NCBI GenBank assembly: GCA_021464415.1
Contig: CM038465.1
Location: 78,774,919 to 78,838,918 of the forward strand
DNA: 64,000 nt
Direction of reading: 5' to 3'
From: Lonicera japonica
Taxonomy: Eukaryota > Streptophyta > Magnoliopsida > Dipsacales > Caprifoliaceae
In this document: in pieces, positions 35,401 to 46,917 of the stretch
How positions within the stretch are numbered: the stretch's first letter is position 1
Layout of the letters: each line of letters starts with the position of its first letter
Made by a program: the position numbers and the translations under genes
The notes under the pieces: generated by a model
Told to the model about the DNA's origin: nothing
The model's input: the letters and a program-made list of their open reading frames with translations, nothing else
Databases searched by the model: none

Positions 35401-38400
35401 CAATCCAGTTTTGTCAGCACCTGTGAAATTGGTAACTGCAGTTGAGGAGAAAAACAATTCATCAACGGCAGAAGCTGGTTTCTGTCTCGATTCTTCTGGC
35501 TCTTCTGAGCATCTCAGGGAGGAAGGTCTCCTTCCCCATGAAGAGAGGAAACTTGTGGGTCCCAAGGATTTTATTGCCACAGTAGAAGCCGACAACTTGA
35601 ATAAAGGCCACGCAAATGTAAGAGTTCGCCCATAATCATTTCTATTGATCTTATTATATTTTGCTGGAACAATTTGTTGTCTTTATCGTGCTCTTATCCT
35701 ACTTTCCTATATACTGCGGGATTTATGTGAATAAATAACATCTCTAAGCTTTAAAGTCAATTAATTTGGCAGAGGAACATTCTTAATTTCTTACAGCTTG
35801 TTAGGTCAAAAGTTATTGAGGCTGAAGAGGGAATTTCCTCGAAGACAGTTGAAAAGGAGGGAGAAGCATCAGTTCAAAATGATCAAGGGAACAATGATAT
35901 GGATCTTTGTGCACCTGATGTGGTAGATCTACTGCTAGGTATTTACTGAGTTATTTACCGTTCTACTGTGATGCTCTTTTCTTTCAAATTTTATTTGAAT
36001 TATTGGAATGTTTCATCATCTGAACCTCCTCTCACCCCTTCATTTTATAAGCTGACCCTACTTTTGTGCAGCTAAGATTGTGCTAAATATTCCCAAGGAA
36101 AGTTCTTCCGATGTGAAAGAAGAGTTAACTGCTGTGCATAAAGTTGTTTCTGAGGATTTGGTAACTGACTCACATCCAGAAGAAGAAATGATCACATCTA
36201 CTGCAAATGGGAGCTCTGAAAAGAGTGAGCATGATTCAATTGGTCCGGAGATAGCCAATTCTATGATGACATTTTTACTTCCACGAGCGCTTCCTCTACT
36301 CACGACATTCTCAAGAAAGAAGAGAACTATCTCAAAGCTTTCAGAATCTCCACTTTGCAAGATGCGATCTCATGAGAAAAGTAACGGAACTGAGCAAGCG
36401 GTGGATGTTGTATATCCAGGTAAAGTTTTACCCATAAACCATTATGGTTTTATTGTGGCTAACAGGGAATGTTTGTTTTACTGCATCTTTCACTGCCATT
36501 CTTTTAGCTTGACAGTGGTAGCAATTTTTGTTCTAAATGCTTGGTGCTTTCTTTTATAAACTTCCAGCGGGAGTGCCTATTGAGAACTTTCAGGGAGAAA
36601 CACAGAAGGGAGAAGTGCATATTCTAAGTACCGATCTTGATTCAAGGGTCTCCTGTTTTGGAGATTTAACCTCAGTTGCTCCTGATAGTTTTGAAAATGA
36701 CCAATGTGAAAATCCTGTGACTGATCAGTTACAACTATTTCAACATGTTGCTGAAGGTGATCAAACTACTATTGGTCAAGATACGACTGCATCTGAAAAT
36801 GTCGGACCGCCTGCTAGTATTGGTGCATATCAGGGTTCAGTAGTTTGTCATATGGAGACAAATGAAAGAAAAATAAGTTCCTGTTGTGAGGCTTCGAAGG
36901 AAGAAGTGCATATTCTAAGTACAGAACTTGGTTCAAGTTTCTTTAATCGAGGAGATATAACCTCTGTTGCTCCTGATAGTTTTGAGAATGACCAATTTGA
37001 AAATCCTGCCAGTGATCAAGTACCACTGTTTCAATATATTGCTGTTGGTGATCAAACTACTGTAGGTCAAGACACTACAAGAGATCCTAAATTAATGGGC
37101 ATGGAACCTGTTTTGAAGGAAATCAGTCTGAAGACAGGGGGAGTTGATATTGAAAATCCAATAGGACAATGCAATACCCCTTTTTCAGAAAGTATAATCT
37201 GCAGAAATTTCACTGATGTTTGTGCACCAGAAATCTGTAATGGTACCAAAACTTTAATTGCCTTGGACTGCTGTCAAGTTAGTTCTGGCTCCAGCCCTAT
37301 CAAAAGAAAGCCATTTGGTGATAATGCAAGGCTTGATCCACCAGCCCACAATTTCCACATGAAAAGTTGTGTTGATTCTGAAGGCACATTGTGTAATATG
37401 GCTCCGGTTGTATTGCAAATGAAAGAATTTGTCTTGACATCAAACTGCAATGACTCTTCAGATTTTTCCGATCCATTTATTTCAAGCAAGACAAAATCTC
37501 AATCCACTGGTAACAAGACACTTGTTGGGAAGGATCTTGTTGAGTTTGATGATTCCAACATGAAGACTGAGACTAACATCAAGTATAATAATGGACTAGA
37601 CAGTTTACAGCTTGTGGGTTGCTATCTCCACCCCCTGCCGATTTCATTGGTGTTATTGAGCACAAAAGGGAATGAAACCTACATATGTGTTTTATCTGGT
37701 TTGTTTATGGAGAATAGGACCCTTTTTATCTACAAGTCACCAATTGAAGGAAAAAGGAGAGGATCCCCTTCTTTTATTGGTCATGCATCAATAGTTTTGC
37801 CAGTTTCAAGAGATGCATTTAGTAGAGAAGTAAGTTAACTTTCCATGGATTTGTTAAAATAAAATCCCAAGATACTCATTGTGTATAATTTGACATATGT
37901 TCCCTTTCACCAGATTCAACTGGATAGTTCTGGTCTACAGCTCACTCCAGATGGGCGACACCTTGTTTTACTGAATTGTATAAAAGCACCTTATTGCAGG
38001 TTGATTCTTTTTGGCATAATAGAATAACCCATGACAATAATCTTTCGTGAAGTTTTTATATGAAATTCGGATGATTATTGAATTATATTTTTCCATTCAT
38101 GTTTGCAGTGAAGGGAAAATTCATTGTCCCTGCTCAGCATGTACATCTGATTGCTTTGAGAAAAATGCAGTGAAAATTGTGCAAGTAAAGCTTGGTTACG
38201 TTTCAGTCATTGTCAAATTAGAAACAGCAGACAGTGTACGCTGTATATTAGTATGTGAACCTAATTATCTACTTGGTGCTGATGAGGGTGGAAGATTACA
38301 CCTTTGGCTCATGAACTCAACATGGAGGTGAATTTTTATAAGGTTATGCTTTCCAAGATTTTACTTGCTGCTTGTTCGTGTAGTGATTGACATACCTTCA

Positions 38401-40320
38401 ATTTTTTATCGTCCTAATTTATTATGTTTTAAAAGTTTCTCTCTTTATTAATCTTTATAAATTAGTTTTAAGCTTCTCTCTTTATTAATCTTTATAAATT
38501 AGTTTTAAGCTTCTTATCATGTCAAATCAATTGCATTGCACTATCAAAACCTGTAGCTCCGATAGGTATATGTACATATGTATTCCTTGATTGAAAATCA
38601 GATGGTGGATAGTGGTTAAAGTTTCTGATGAACAATCGTGGATATTTTTGTGCATCCAGTTTTCTGTAAGCTGGTATCATCATAAACTTAATTAAAAGAT
38701 ATACATTAGCTCATTTGATATCTAAAGTTTCATGATTTGTTATTATTAGTTAGAACTCTGGTTCGGGTTTGTTAATCGATTTTTCATAATATATTGATAT
38801 ACTCTCTTTGGAAATAAAATTTGATTTGCTTTCTTATACCACATTGGCAGTGCAAACACAGGAGAATGTGATTTGCCAACATCTGGCTTTTTAACTCCTT
38901 ACATAGTGGAGCTGAAGAGAATACCAAAGTATACTGCTCTGGTTGTTGGTCATAATGGATTTGGGGAATTTATTTTGTGGTAGGCTCCTCGATGTTGTAA
39001 GGGTTTCTGTTTACATGTTATATGTCTTCGCTGTGCGCATTAATATATTCAAGCATTGTTAATGTGCTTTTTTATTTTTTCTATTCTCTCTCGCATTCGA
39101 CGTCGTGTGCTGTGGACTTCTTCCATAGTATCTGATACGGAGCAGTTTTGTTTTCTTATAGGGATATTTCCAAGTGCATCCTTGTATCAAGGTTTTCTGC
39201 TCCTAGTGTTTCAGTTTCTCAGCTCCTTCCTGTCAGTTTGTTTAGATGGAAAAATGCAGGCAATGTTCCTGGTACAGAGGAGCACATCAACATCATTGAT
39301 CAAATAAAAATGTGTTCAAAGGGAGGTGAGAATCATGACTTTTTTACATTAGATGGGGAAGATGTGGCAATCTGGCTTCTAATCTCAACTGTGTCGGGTC
39401 CCGATGTACAAAATGATTATCAATCAAGTGGTTGCCAAAACAACCCAGTTGAATGCTGGAGGCTAGCTCTTTTGGTGAAAAACATGGTGATTTTGGGGAA
39501 TGCTTTGGATCCAAGGTGCGTTTCATTTATTTTCAAATGCTTATTTGTGAGACAATTATACTGTAGGATTACGTGCATATGATGAAACTTTCTTGTTTAT
39601 GAGATGCATCAGAGTTCTTGCTAATGTATATGATATTAAGGTTTAAATTATAAAAATTCACCATGCAGGGCTGTTGCTATTGGCACATCAGCTGATTATG
39701 GAATCATTGGTACATGTGATGGACTTGTGTACATGTGGGAATTGTCTACAGGAATGAAGCTCCATGATTTGGATTCTTTCAAAGGTATCATCTTGCAGTA
39801 CTCTGCAGTTATTATTATAGTCGTAAATTATTGAGAGCTCTCTTACTAGGCAAAAATGCAAATTCAAGTTTGTTGATCCTCCTGTGAGGAGGGTCACTAC
39901 CATCCTCACGGTCATACCCCCATTGGTTGGAGTTTAAAACATAATTATAATACTTCCTTTGTCTCAAATTTGTAATTACACTTTGCCTTTGGTACGTTTT
40001 AAGGAAACACTAATTTCAACTTGATCAATGATCATCAATACGACTTTTTGTTGTAGATTTAGTACACTGGTTATGTCCTGAATAAGAAATGGGACCGTCA
40101 ATTTGAGACTGGGAGTAACAGCAAAGATAATAATTATTATGACGGAAAAAAAAAAGTTGACTTGGGTGCTGTGAACTCTGCAGGTGGAGGAGTGACATGC
40201 ATTGCAACAGATGAGTCGAGCTCAGGTGCCGTGGTGGCTGTAGCTGGTGATGGAGGTCAGTTGAAGCTTTACTATGACCATTCAAGGGCAAGGGATGTTG
40301 CAAATCAACAAAGGAAATAA
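32403..40320 (+). CDS. FYRN/FYRC-domain and WD40-like protein, 13 exons, 1241 residues
   Basis: Exons: 32403-32504, 33725-33832, 33959-34093, 35030-35617, 35797-35938, 36072-36419, 36568-37829, 37914-37999, 38109-38327, 38851-38979, 39162-39515, 39669-39784, 40184-40320. All junctions are GT-AG and the phases join to an open frame of 1242 codons including the stop. Residues about 35-135 match the Phe/Tyr-rich FYRN and FYRC modules (PVGYQATRTHNGITYKM, GLKGPLFTI, AWESF, and SGKMDGVE joined to FFGFKNPYVQ), known from chromatin proteins such as trithorax-type methyltransferases. The middle (about 140-810) is Ser/Asp/Glu-rich and probably disordered, with basic patches and an internal duplication. 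Residues about 815-1241 look like a degenerate WD40 propeller (HLVLLN, GRLHLWL, EFILWD, VAIW, DGLVYMWELSTG). A plant nuclear transducin/WD40-like protein is likely; its exact role is unknown to me. ATG 32403 is the first in-frame ATG; a pyrimidine-rich tract (32351-32378) lies upstream. Confidence 0.85.
32505..33724 (+). other. intron 1 of the FYR-WD40 gene
   Basis: GT at 32505 and AG at 33723-33724; 1220 bases, AT-rich, with no nested gene or clear transposon seen. Confidence 0.75.
34094..35029 (+). other. intron 3 of the FYR-WD40 gene, splits the FYRC domain
   Basis: 936 bases between GGTGTGGAG and TTTTTCGGT. It interrupts FYRC between the DGVE and FFGF residues; the joined sequence matches the family without a gap. 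Contains only short chance reading frames. Confidence 0.75.
36606..37085 (+). repeat. internal duplication in exon 7 of the FYR-WD40 gene
   Basis: A block beginning GEVHILSTDLDS (codons from about 36609) recurs as EEVHILSTELGS (from about 36900). Both continue through SVAPDSFENDQ and end near GQDTT. The spacing is about 291 bases (97 codons), preserving the frame. Confidence 0.8.
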
Positions 40321-41425
40321 GTAGAACAAAACTAATTTTCACTTCTAGGCTAACAATATATACATGATAGAGACATTGATAAGTCAAAAGAAAACAAGTA
40401 TTACTCTTATTGGTGGTTGTCCAATCCTACCAGGCAATTGATGGAACTGGCTGCTGAGTTGTACAAACTGGCTGCATGGAAATTTTGTAAATTTGATCTT
40501 TTTTTCGAATTGATAGGTCAAGATGATGGTTGATGTTTCCTTTTTTTTTTTTTGTTTGTTTGTTTTTGGGTGGGGTAATCCTATTGCGAAAAGCTAAGAT
40601 GCCTACTAACAAAACAGTACAATTTTCTGAAAGCATAATGTACAGCTCCTCGATTCATGAATTGTTTTGACAGAAGTCAATGTTGCTTGGCCAATTGCCT
40701 CGCTCACCTTCGGGTGAGGAAAGACTTTGTTGCTTTCTAACTTGCTAAAGAGAAGGTATTCATTAAAGCATTAAAGCAGTAATGATCGAAGGCGTACCGA
40801 CACCCAGGGGATAACGCTATCCAATGCCTGCTGCCCCATCCCAATAATACGGGTTTATCAATCACTCGTGCGTTTCTTTTTCTTGGTTACCTTTCTTCTT
40901 TAAGCAAAATAACTGTGGTGTGATATATATATGGTGGTTGTCAAGGGCACATTTAATATTTATCTTCACCCCCACATGTACCGTCATTTAGCGTAGTGTA
41001 TAATCACCACGATGCATGTATGTGGTGGCAAAGGTAAATATCAAGAATGCTTTTAATAACCACCTATATATATATATTTACATCATTTGAAAGACTGACT
41101 TATTTACAATTATAAAAGGTGATATACATGTCCCAGTTAAAATTTGATTAAACCTTTTTTTTTGAGTAATTGCGCAACCAAGTGCGTTAATGAAACATAA
41201 CTTTTGAATTCTAACATTGGGCACCTATTGTAAAGTTTGGCTTTGTCTTTTCTAAGTTGAAAAATGAAAAATGAAAATAGACAATTGCTTCAGTTCAAAA
41301 GTTGTTTAGGAAATAGCTTATTATAAGCAATAAGTTTAACTCAATGAAAGCAAATTGTAGTAGATGGAACCTTTATTACACGGGTATGTATTTGAAATTA
41401 TTTTTGCTTTCATTTTATACAACAA
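40321..41425. other. space between two convergent genes
   Basis: Holds the 3' untranslated regions of the FYR-WD40 gene (plus) and CYP85A (minus). A tight hairpin CTCACC-TTCG-GGTGAG is at 40703-40718. No further gene. Confidence 0.5.
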
Positions 41426-44400
41426 TTATTTGTACTTTGAAACCCTTATGTGCAATCCATGTGGTGCTTCAACTCTTGGAAATTTTAGGATCTTCTCTGC
41501 CCCAATTCCTTCCCATCTGAAACCAAAAAGGCTATCCGTTAAAAAGCAAAGGAACATAAATTGAAATATAAGCATATAAACAAATCACCTGTTGGGGCTT
41601 GTTTGGCAAAGAAATTGATATTTGTTGGCAATAATGTAAAATGAATAAACAACAACCTGTAGGTAGTTACACAGTAGTGAAGGAAAATAGAAATTTTAAC
41701 TAGGCCCAATTCTTTTCCAGGACAGAGCCGGCTTCCTCCTCCGAATAATAAGCAGTAGTTGTGCGACTCCAATTTCTTATCCTGCATTTATTCCATTCAT
41801 TGAACAAGCATATAACTTTAAAACACATACAGAATTACAAGAGCTCCTAATATCCTCACAAGATGAAATTGTATGCTTAAATTATTCGTTAATTTACCAG
41901 CCATCGCCTGGGATTGAAAGTGAACGGCTCTGGATAGACAAATGGATCATAATTCATCTCCCTTGTGTAAACGTAGATTCTCCATCCTTTTGGAATCACA
42001 AATCCTGAACAAGTTGGGAGATTTTCTACTTAATGCTATACATCATACACGAACACGTGAAAGATGAAACTGCACTAACACTCTAATTAAGAGCGGTGTT
42101 CGTTTCTATCTTTAAACTGAGGATAAAAATAAAATTTGGCATCCAACATTAATTAGGAGGCAACTCATGCTGAATTCTAACTTTTAGTGACTGGTATTTC
42201 GTTCTCGTATCTTCCATGTTCTTTGTAGTAAGGTAATAATTTATACAGTCCAATAATGAGGGTAGAACTATCTAAATAGCATTTGCATCAACCATATCTA
42301 TTCGAGGTTCAATAACATACAAAAATAATCATACTTTTTTATGTTTTTCATACGTTTCTTCAGCATTTAGTATTCATTTTTAAGAGGTAAAGAAGAAAAA
42401 AAAAAAAAGAAAAGCCCCCCATAGTTTCTTAATCGTACCATTCAACTCCATCTCTTGAGTTGTCTTCCTGAGGACCCCATTCACAATAGTGGCCAATCTC
42501 AAGGTTTCAAAGATCACCTGCATCATATCAACATAAATTTTGGATAAAGAAATCTCAACTTTCTTGATTTATCTAGTTTAATTTGAGCTACTTGTTTTGA
42601 TCAGCTTACTGCACGCGTAAAAGTCATCGACTTGTATTCATTCCAGTTGAATGGCTCCTCCGGCCTTTTTGTTTCTCGAATCCTAAAATGCTCATCCTGA
42701 AAGAGTAGATGAAAGCTGAAATATTAACACCACTAAGTTGTATGCACGAAAATTATATTCAACTCTAATAAGATTATGAGGGAAAAAAGAAGATATGCTT
42801 GACCCTTAATTCTTGAAGAGCTCTTGGATGATCATGAAGATACTTGATGGCCATCATCGAAGTAGTTGAGACAGTTTCATAGCCTGAATACAAAATTGTA
42901 ATTATTTGATCAACTATTTCCTCATCACTAAGTTGATATTTTGAGTCGACATTTCTCAAGAGATGATCAAGCATGTCATTATGAGTCCTCCTTGAAGAAG
43001 CTCTCTTGTCTATGATTTGCCTTAAAATTCTAATAACACCCTTCCTCCCCTGTAAAGAACAATTCCAATTTCCAGTGCAGTCAAAGGATTATATAATAAT
43101 TAATTAACACAACAAAAGTAAGTCAAACATTGTACGTACCTTGAATCCTCGATGGTAATTTGTACCCGGGAAGTTGACAGGCAGTGAAAGTGAACCTAGC
43201 ACAAGCTTATCAAACTCTAACTTGAATGCGTTGTAAACTGAACTAGGTTCATCTTCCACAATATGGTTGAAGGCTATGAACAATGCCATCTACAAGAAAT
43301 AGAATCTAAACGTTAGGTAAGTTCAAAAAAGTAGTCCCAACTTAATTTTTGGCTAGCTTTTCTTTTTAAAGGTAAATGGTTCGATCTACTGACATCAATG
43401 GTTTTTGCTTGAATATCAACAGTTTTGCCATCCCAATCACGGAGGCAAATTCTCATAAACCGATCGAGTTTAGGTAAAAGGCGGTCCATGATAATCGTGG
43501 GGCCAATGAGCGATAGTAATGAAGCTCTGAGGTATCTGTGGGAAGAGCCACTGACAGCAGCAATGTTGGATTTGCCCAAAATGTCAAGCATGGATTGTGG
43601 GTAGCCAGGAATAAGGCCCTTCCCTTCATTCATAAGTATGTATCTGTTGAGCTCTGGGTCCATGGACACTATTGTACGGCACCCCAATATATGGGACTTG
43701 AACATACTTCCGTACCTGCATGTAATCACATCTAATATATATATATCATTTAATTTAATTCTTAATTAATTCAAGGGGCAATTAAAAAAAAGGGCTTATT
43801 AGAGAAAGATTTTCACACTAAAGTCAAGGAATAATTTTTTTTTAAATAAAGGGCCTATTTTTTATTTTATTGATAATATGATATGTGTATTTTTTTTTTC
43901 ATTATAAAATGACATCCCAACCCTTAAGATAAACTAAAAAATACCAATATGCATTAGAATATGGACTGCAATATGAACTTTGCAGTCTATATTTCACTGC
44001 AATATGAACTTTGCACTCCATATTTCACTGCAATGTGAACTTTGCAGTCGATATTTTTAGTGCAAAGTTCATATTGCAGTCCATATTTTACTGCAATGTG
44101 AACTTTGCAGTCCATATTTTTAGTGCAAAGTTCATATTGCAGTCCATATTTCACTGCAATATGAACTTTGCGGTCCATATTTTTTGTGCAAATTTCATAA
44201 AAAAGGGTAATTTAGGTAATACATAACATGTTTTTATTAATTAAATGATATTTAAATTTATTTAAATACATTCATTTAAAATATAAAACAAAATAGGCCT
44301 CTTACACTAATTACCAATTAAAAATAGGCCCTTCATTCAAAAAAATATTATTCATTGGATTTTTGGTAAAAATCAATGTATAATAAGCCCTTCTACCTAA

Positions 44401-45955
44401 TTTCTAGTTAATTCAATCATGTATGTAGTATATATAATATATACATTCTAGTTATCTTGTTTATAATATCTAATCCATATATTTTAATGGCCTATTTGGG
44501 CCTTAAATCTTTTAATTGATAGCAAATGTGATAATTAGTTGGGTTTTTTTTTTAGGGTAAGAGAAAATGAGTTGTAATTCCATTTCTGCAAATTGTAGTA
44601 TGGACCCACACCATTTAAGGGGACGTTAATTTGGATCGTGCAATTATAATTTGTTTAGAGATTTGTAAACTCAGGATTTAAAAATCACATTTTTGTAAAT
44701 CCAAAAATTTAATTTTTTTTGTTTACTCAACCAATATAAGGAATTTTAATTTTTAAATATAAATGCCTCTTTGCTAAATATTAATACAATACTTTTTGTT
44801 CTTAACATAACGCACAAACTATAAATGATAAAACGAAAAAAATTATTGAATCATTAATAACACCATACATTCTAAATTTTAGAAAACAATTAATCCATTT
44901 ATCTATATCTATATATAAAAGTACGAATAATTTCAGTATTTTTTTTTGTTTTTTGTGAAAACAAATATGCCCCTTAATAATTTAATTCCAAATTTTTTAT
45001 TTTCACAAATCCGTCTGCTTGGGTTTGGAAATAACACACCTCCCCCAAAGATTAAGTTTAGGCTAAATATTAAATTTTAGGATTTGAATAGATTAGTAAA
45101 TCTAAGTCCTAATTTTGAGCCAAACAAAATATTTAATTAGAGGTTTCAAATTTAAATCTCATGCTCTCAAATCCTAAATCTAGACGCACCTTTATGTGGT
45201 TGCTAAAAGTTATAATTAAGGAATCATTCCTCAAAGAAATAGTTGTAAAATTTGGAGGCGGTGTTGGTGGTCCATTGAGGTCATACATATTTTTCAAAAT
45301 TTTAAAGATAGGCATACTAACTTTCATGATTATCTCAACTGTGAGTTTACACAGAATATCTTAGATCGAGTCTCATTGATTGAACTCTCACGTAGTGTAT
45401 TTGACTTTCAAATTTTTTGATGATACATTAATTTCAACACTTTGTACATAATAGATCAAAATACTTTTAATCTAAGACGTCTCAAGAAAAGAAAGTATAC
45501 TCTTTATATATAACGGAGCGAGAGAGAACATGATGCTCATTGCATGCGTACTACTCTTCAATATTGCCCACAAAAGTGTTATATATATATCATATTATCA
45601 TGCAACGTAGCATCTTTTTATAGGAAAAATGTTGGTTTCTCGATCATGTGATATGAAACTCAATTGTACTTTGGTGGGGTGGGTGGAAGGGGGCGGGGGG
45701 AGGGTGAGAGGGGTGAGAGATAGAGACAGAGAGATAGAGAGAAAATAGAGGAGATCGAAGAGACCTGGATCTTTGTTTGATCATAAAATGAGGGCCTTCC
45801 TTGAGGAACTGAGTAGTCTGACCAAAAAAAGGCCAACCCATTGTCCCTGGAGGCAACCCTTTGACATAGTATTTCATATCATTCCATTTTTTCATTAACA
45901 ACCCAAATATCTTTACACAAAAACTCCCCAAACAAACCAAAACAACTACTTCCAT
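41426..45955 (-). CDS. CYP85A: CYP85A cytochrome P450, brassinosteroid-6-oxidase
   Basis: Nine exons on the minus strand: 45955-45765, 43715-43394, 43289-43140, 43049-42804, 42696-42610, 42517-42439, 42004-41898, 41781-41657, 41516-41426, all GT-AG, giving 465 residues, the usual CYP85A length and exon number. CYP85A enzymes sit on the ER membrane and oxidise 6-deoxo brassinosteroids at C-6, making castasterone (some also brassinolide). Visible: N-terminal membrane anchor (about 1-20, MEVVVLVCLGSFCVKIFGLL), Pro-rich hinge KGLPPGTMGWPFFG, I-helix SGYETVS (276-282), ExxR as ETLR (336-339), FNPRRW (388-393), and haem loop FGGGSRLCPG with the ligand Cys414. FKSHILGC, NEGKGLIPGYPQSMLDILGKSN and TREMNYDPF blocks are CYP85A-specific. 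ATG 45955 is chosen over an upstream in-frame codon (46021) because the membrane anchor starts there in relatives. A1 and A2 types cannot be separated here. Intron 1 holds a MITE. Confidence 0.93.
43775..44407 (-). mobile_element. Mutator-type MITE, copy B, in CYP85A intron 1
   Basis: Inverted relative to copy A: begins GGGGCAATTA and ends TAATTTCTAG, flanked by a perfect 9-bp TTAATTCAA at 43766-43774 and 44408-44416. About eight copies of a CTGCAATATGAACTTTGCAG-like motif in both orientations fill 43960-44180. Lies 59 bases from the exon 2 boundary. Confidence 0.88.
44417..45764 (-). other. remainder of CYP85A intron 1
   Basis: AT-rich intron DNA with no gene. A GA/GAGA-rich purine tract on the plus strand (about 45690-45755) lies next to exon 1. 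The full intron is 45764-43716, about 2.05 kb. Confidence 0.6.
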
Positions 45956-46049
45956 TGATCCCACGTACGTAATGGCCGGCCTCATCAAATTAAAATGTTG
46001 AAATACGTACGACCCGACCAATGGTTTACCCCACCTGCAGCTTAATTAT

Positions 46050-46072
46050 GTCTATATATATATATATATATG
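46050..46072 (-). promoter_or_regulatory. TA repeat, probable TATA region of CYP85A
   Basis: A (TA)n run lies about 95-115 bases upstream of the CYP85A start codon, where a TATA box is expected. It is also a microsatellite, so its length may vary between individuals. Confidence 0.4.
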
Positions 46073-46279
46073 CAGCTATTTTGCCGTTGAAAAAGCAGAT
46101 TGCGTTTTGGTTGATTTATATCCAAGGCATTGAATTTATTTTGTGCATGTGCACGTTTTTTTCATCATTTACATTACTTAATTGCCTTCAAATCAAGAAT
46201 TCAAAGACAGGTATAGAAAGTGGGTAAGACTATTCTTAATTTCTTACTAATTCGGGCAATATGAGTTTCACCATCGTTT

Positions 46280-46280
46280 T

Positions 46281-46312
<32 letters not shown>

Positions 46313-46877
46313 ATATTAAAATTTATTGCAAGCATTGGATAAGAATTATATCACTAGGTGTTTGAGGGGGGAAGAGAGTATGGACAGGCCGGGAGATCCA
46401 ATTTACTACGTACGCAATTTTAATCAATTGTGGCAAGCTCCGGTCTTTCATAATATTTTGCCTTTCATATTTGTGGAAGAAAAGCGGGTTAAAAATCAAA
46501 TCAAAATTGGATGTCTCAACTATACCAAAATGTACCATGAATTGTTGGCAATTCCTACATTAGTATAGAAACAAAAAGGAATGCATTCATAAGACAAGTC
46601 AAAACCAATGAAGTCTAATAGTATATCATATCATATCATATACTATCTAATAGTATATATATAATAAAACCCCTAAAATAGAAAACTAGTATTACATTCT
46701 TATTTTTTTGACTCACAAAGATTTCGTCTCTCCCAAGATATAAAATTAGGATCACATCCTTATGTTGACTGTTTGACCTGAAATTTAAGTGATGCGTATT
46801 TAGATTTTGTTGACTTGGTGATGTAGATAACTAAGAATGCCCTCACAATTATTTATGGAATGAATTAGTAATTGATT

Positions 46878-46917
<40 letters not shown>

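Noticed and set aside
44011..44226. Repetitive frames rich in FHCNVNFAVHIF and the antisense counterpart
   Set aside because: Translation of the MITE motif array, not a protein.
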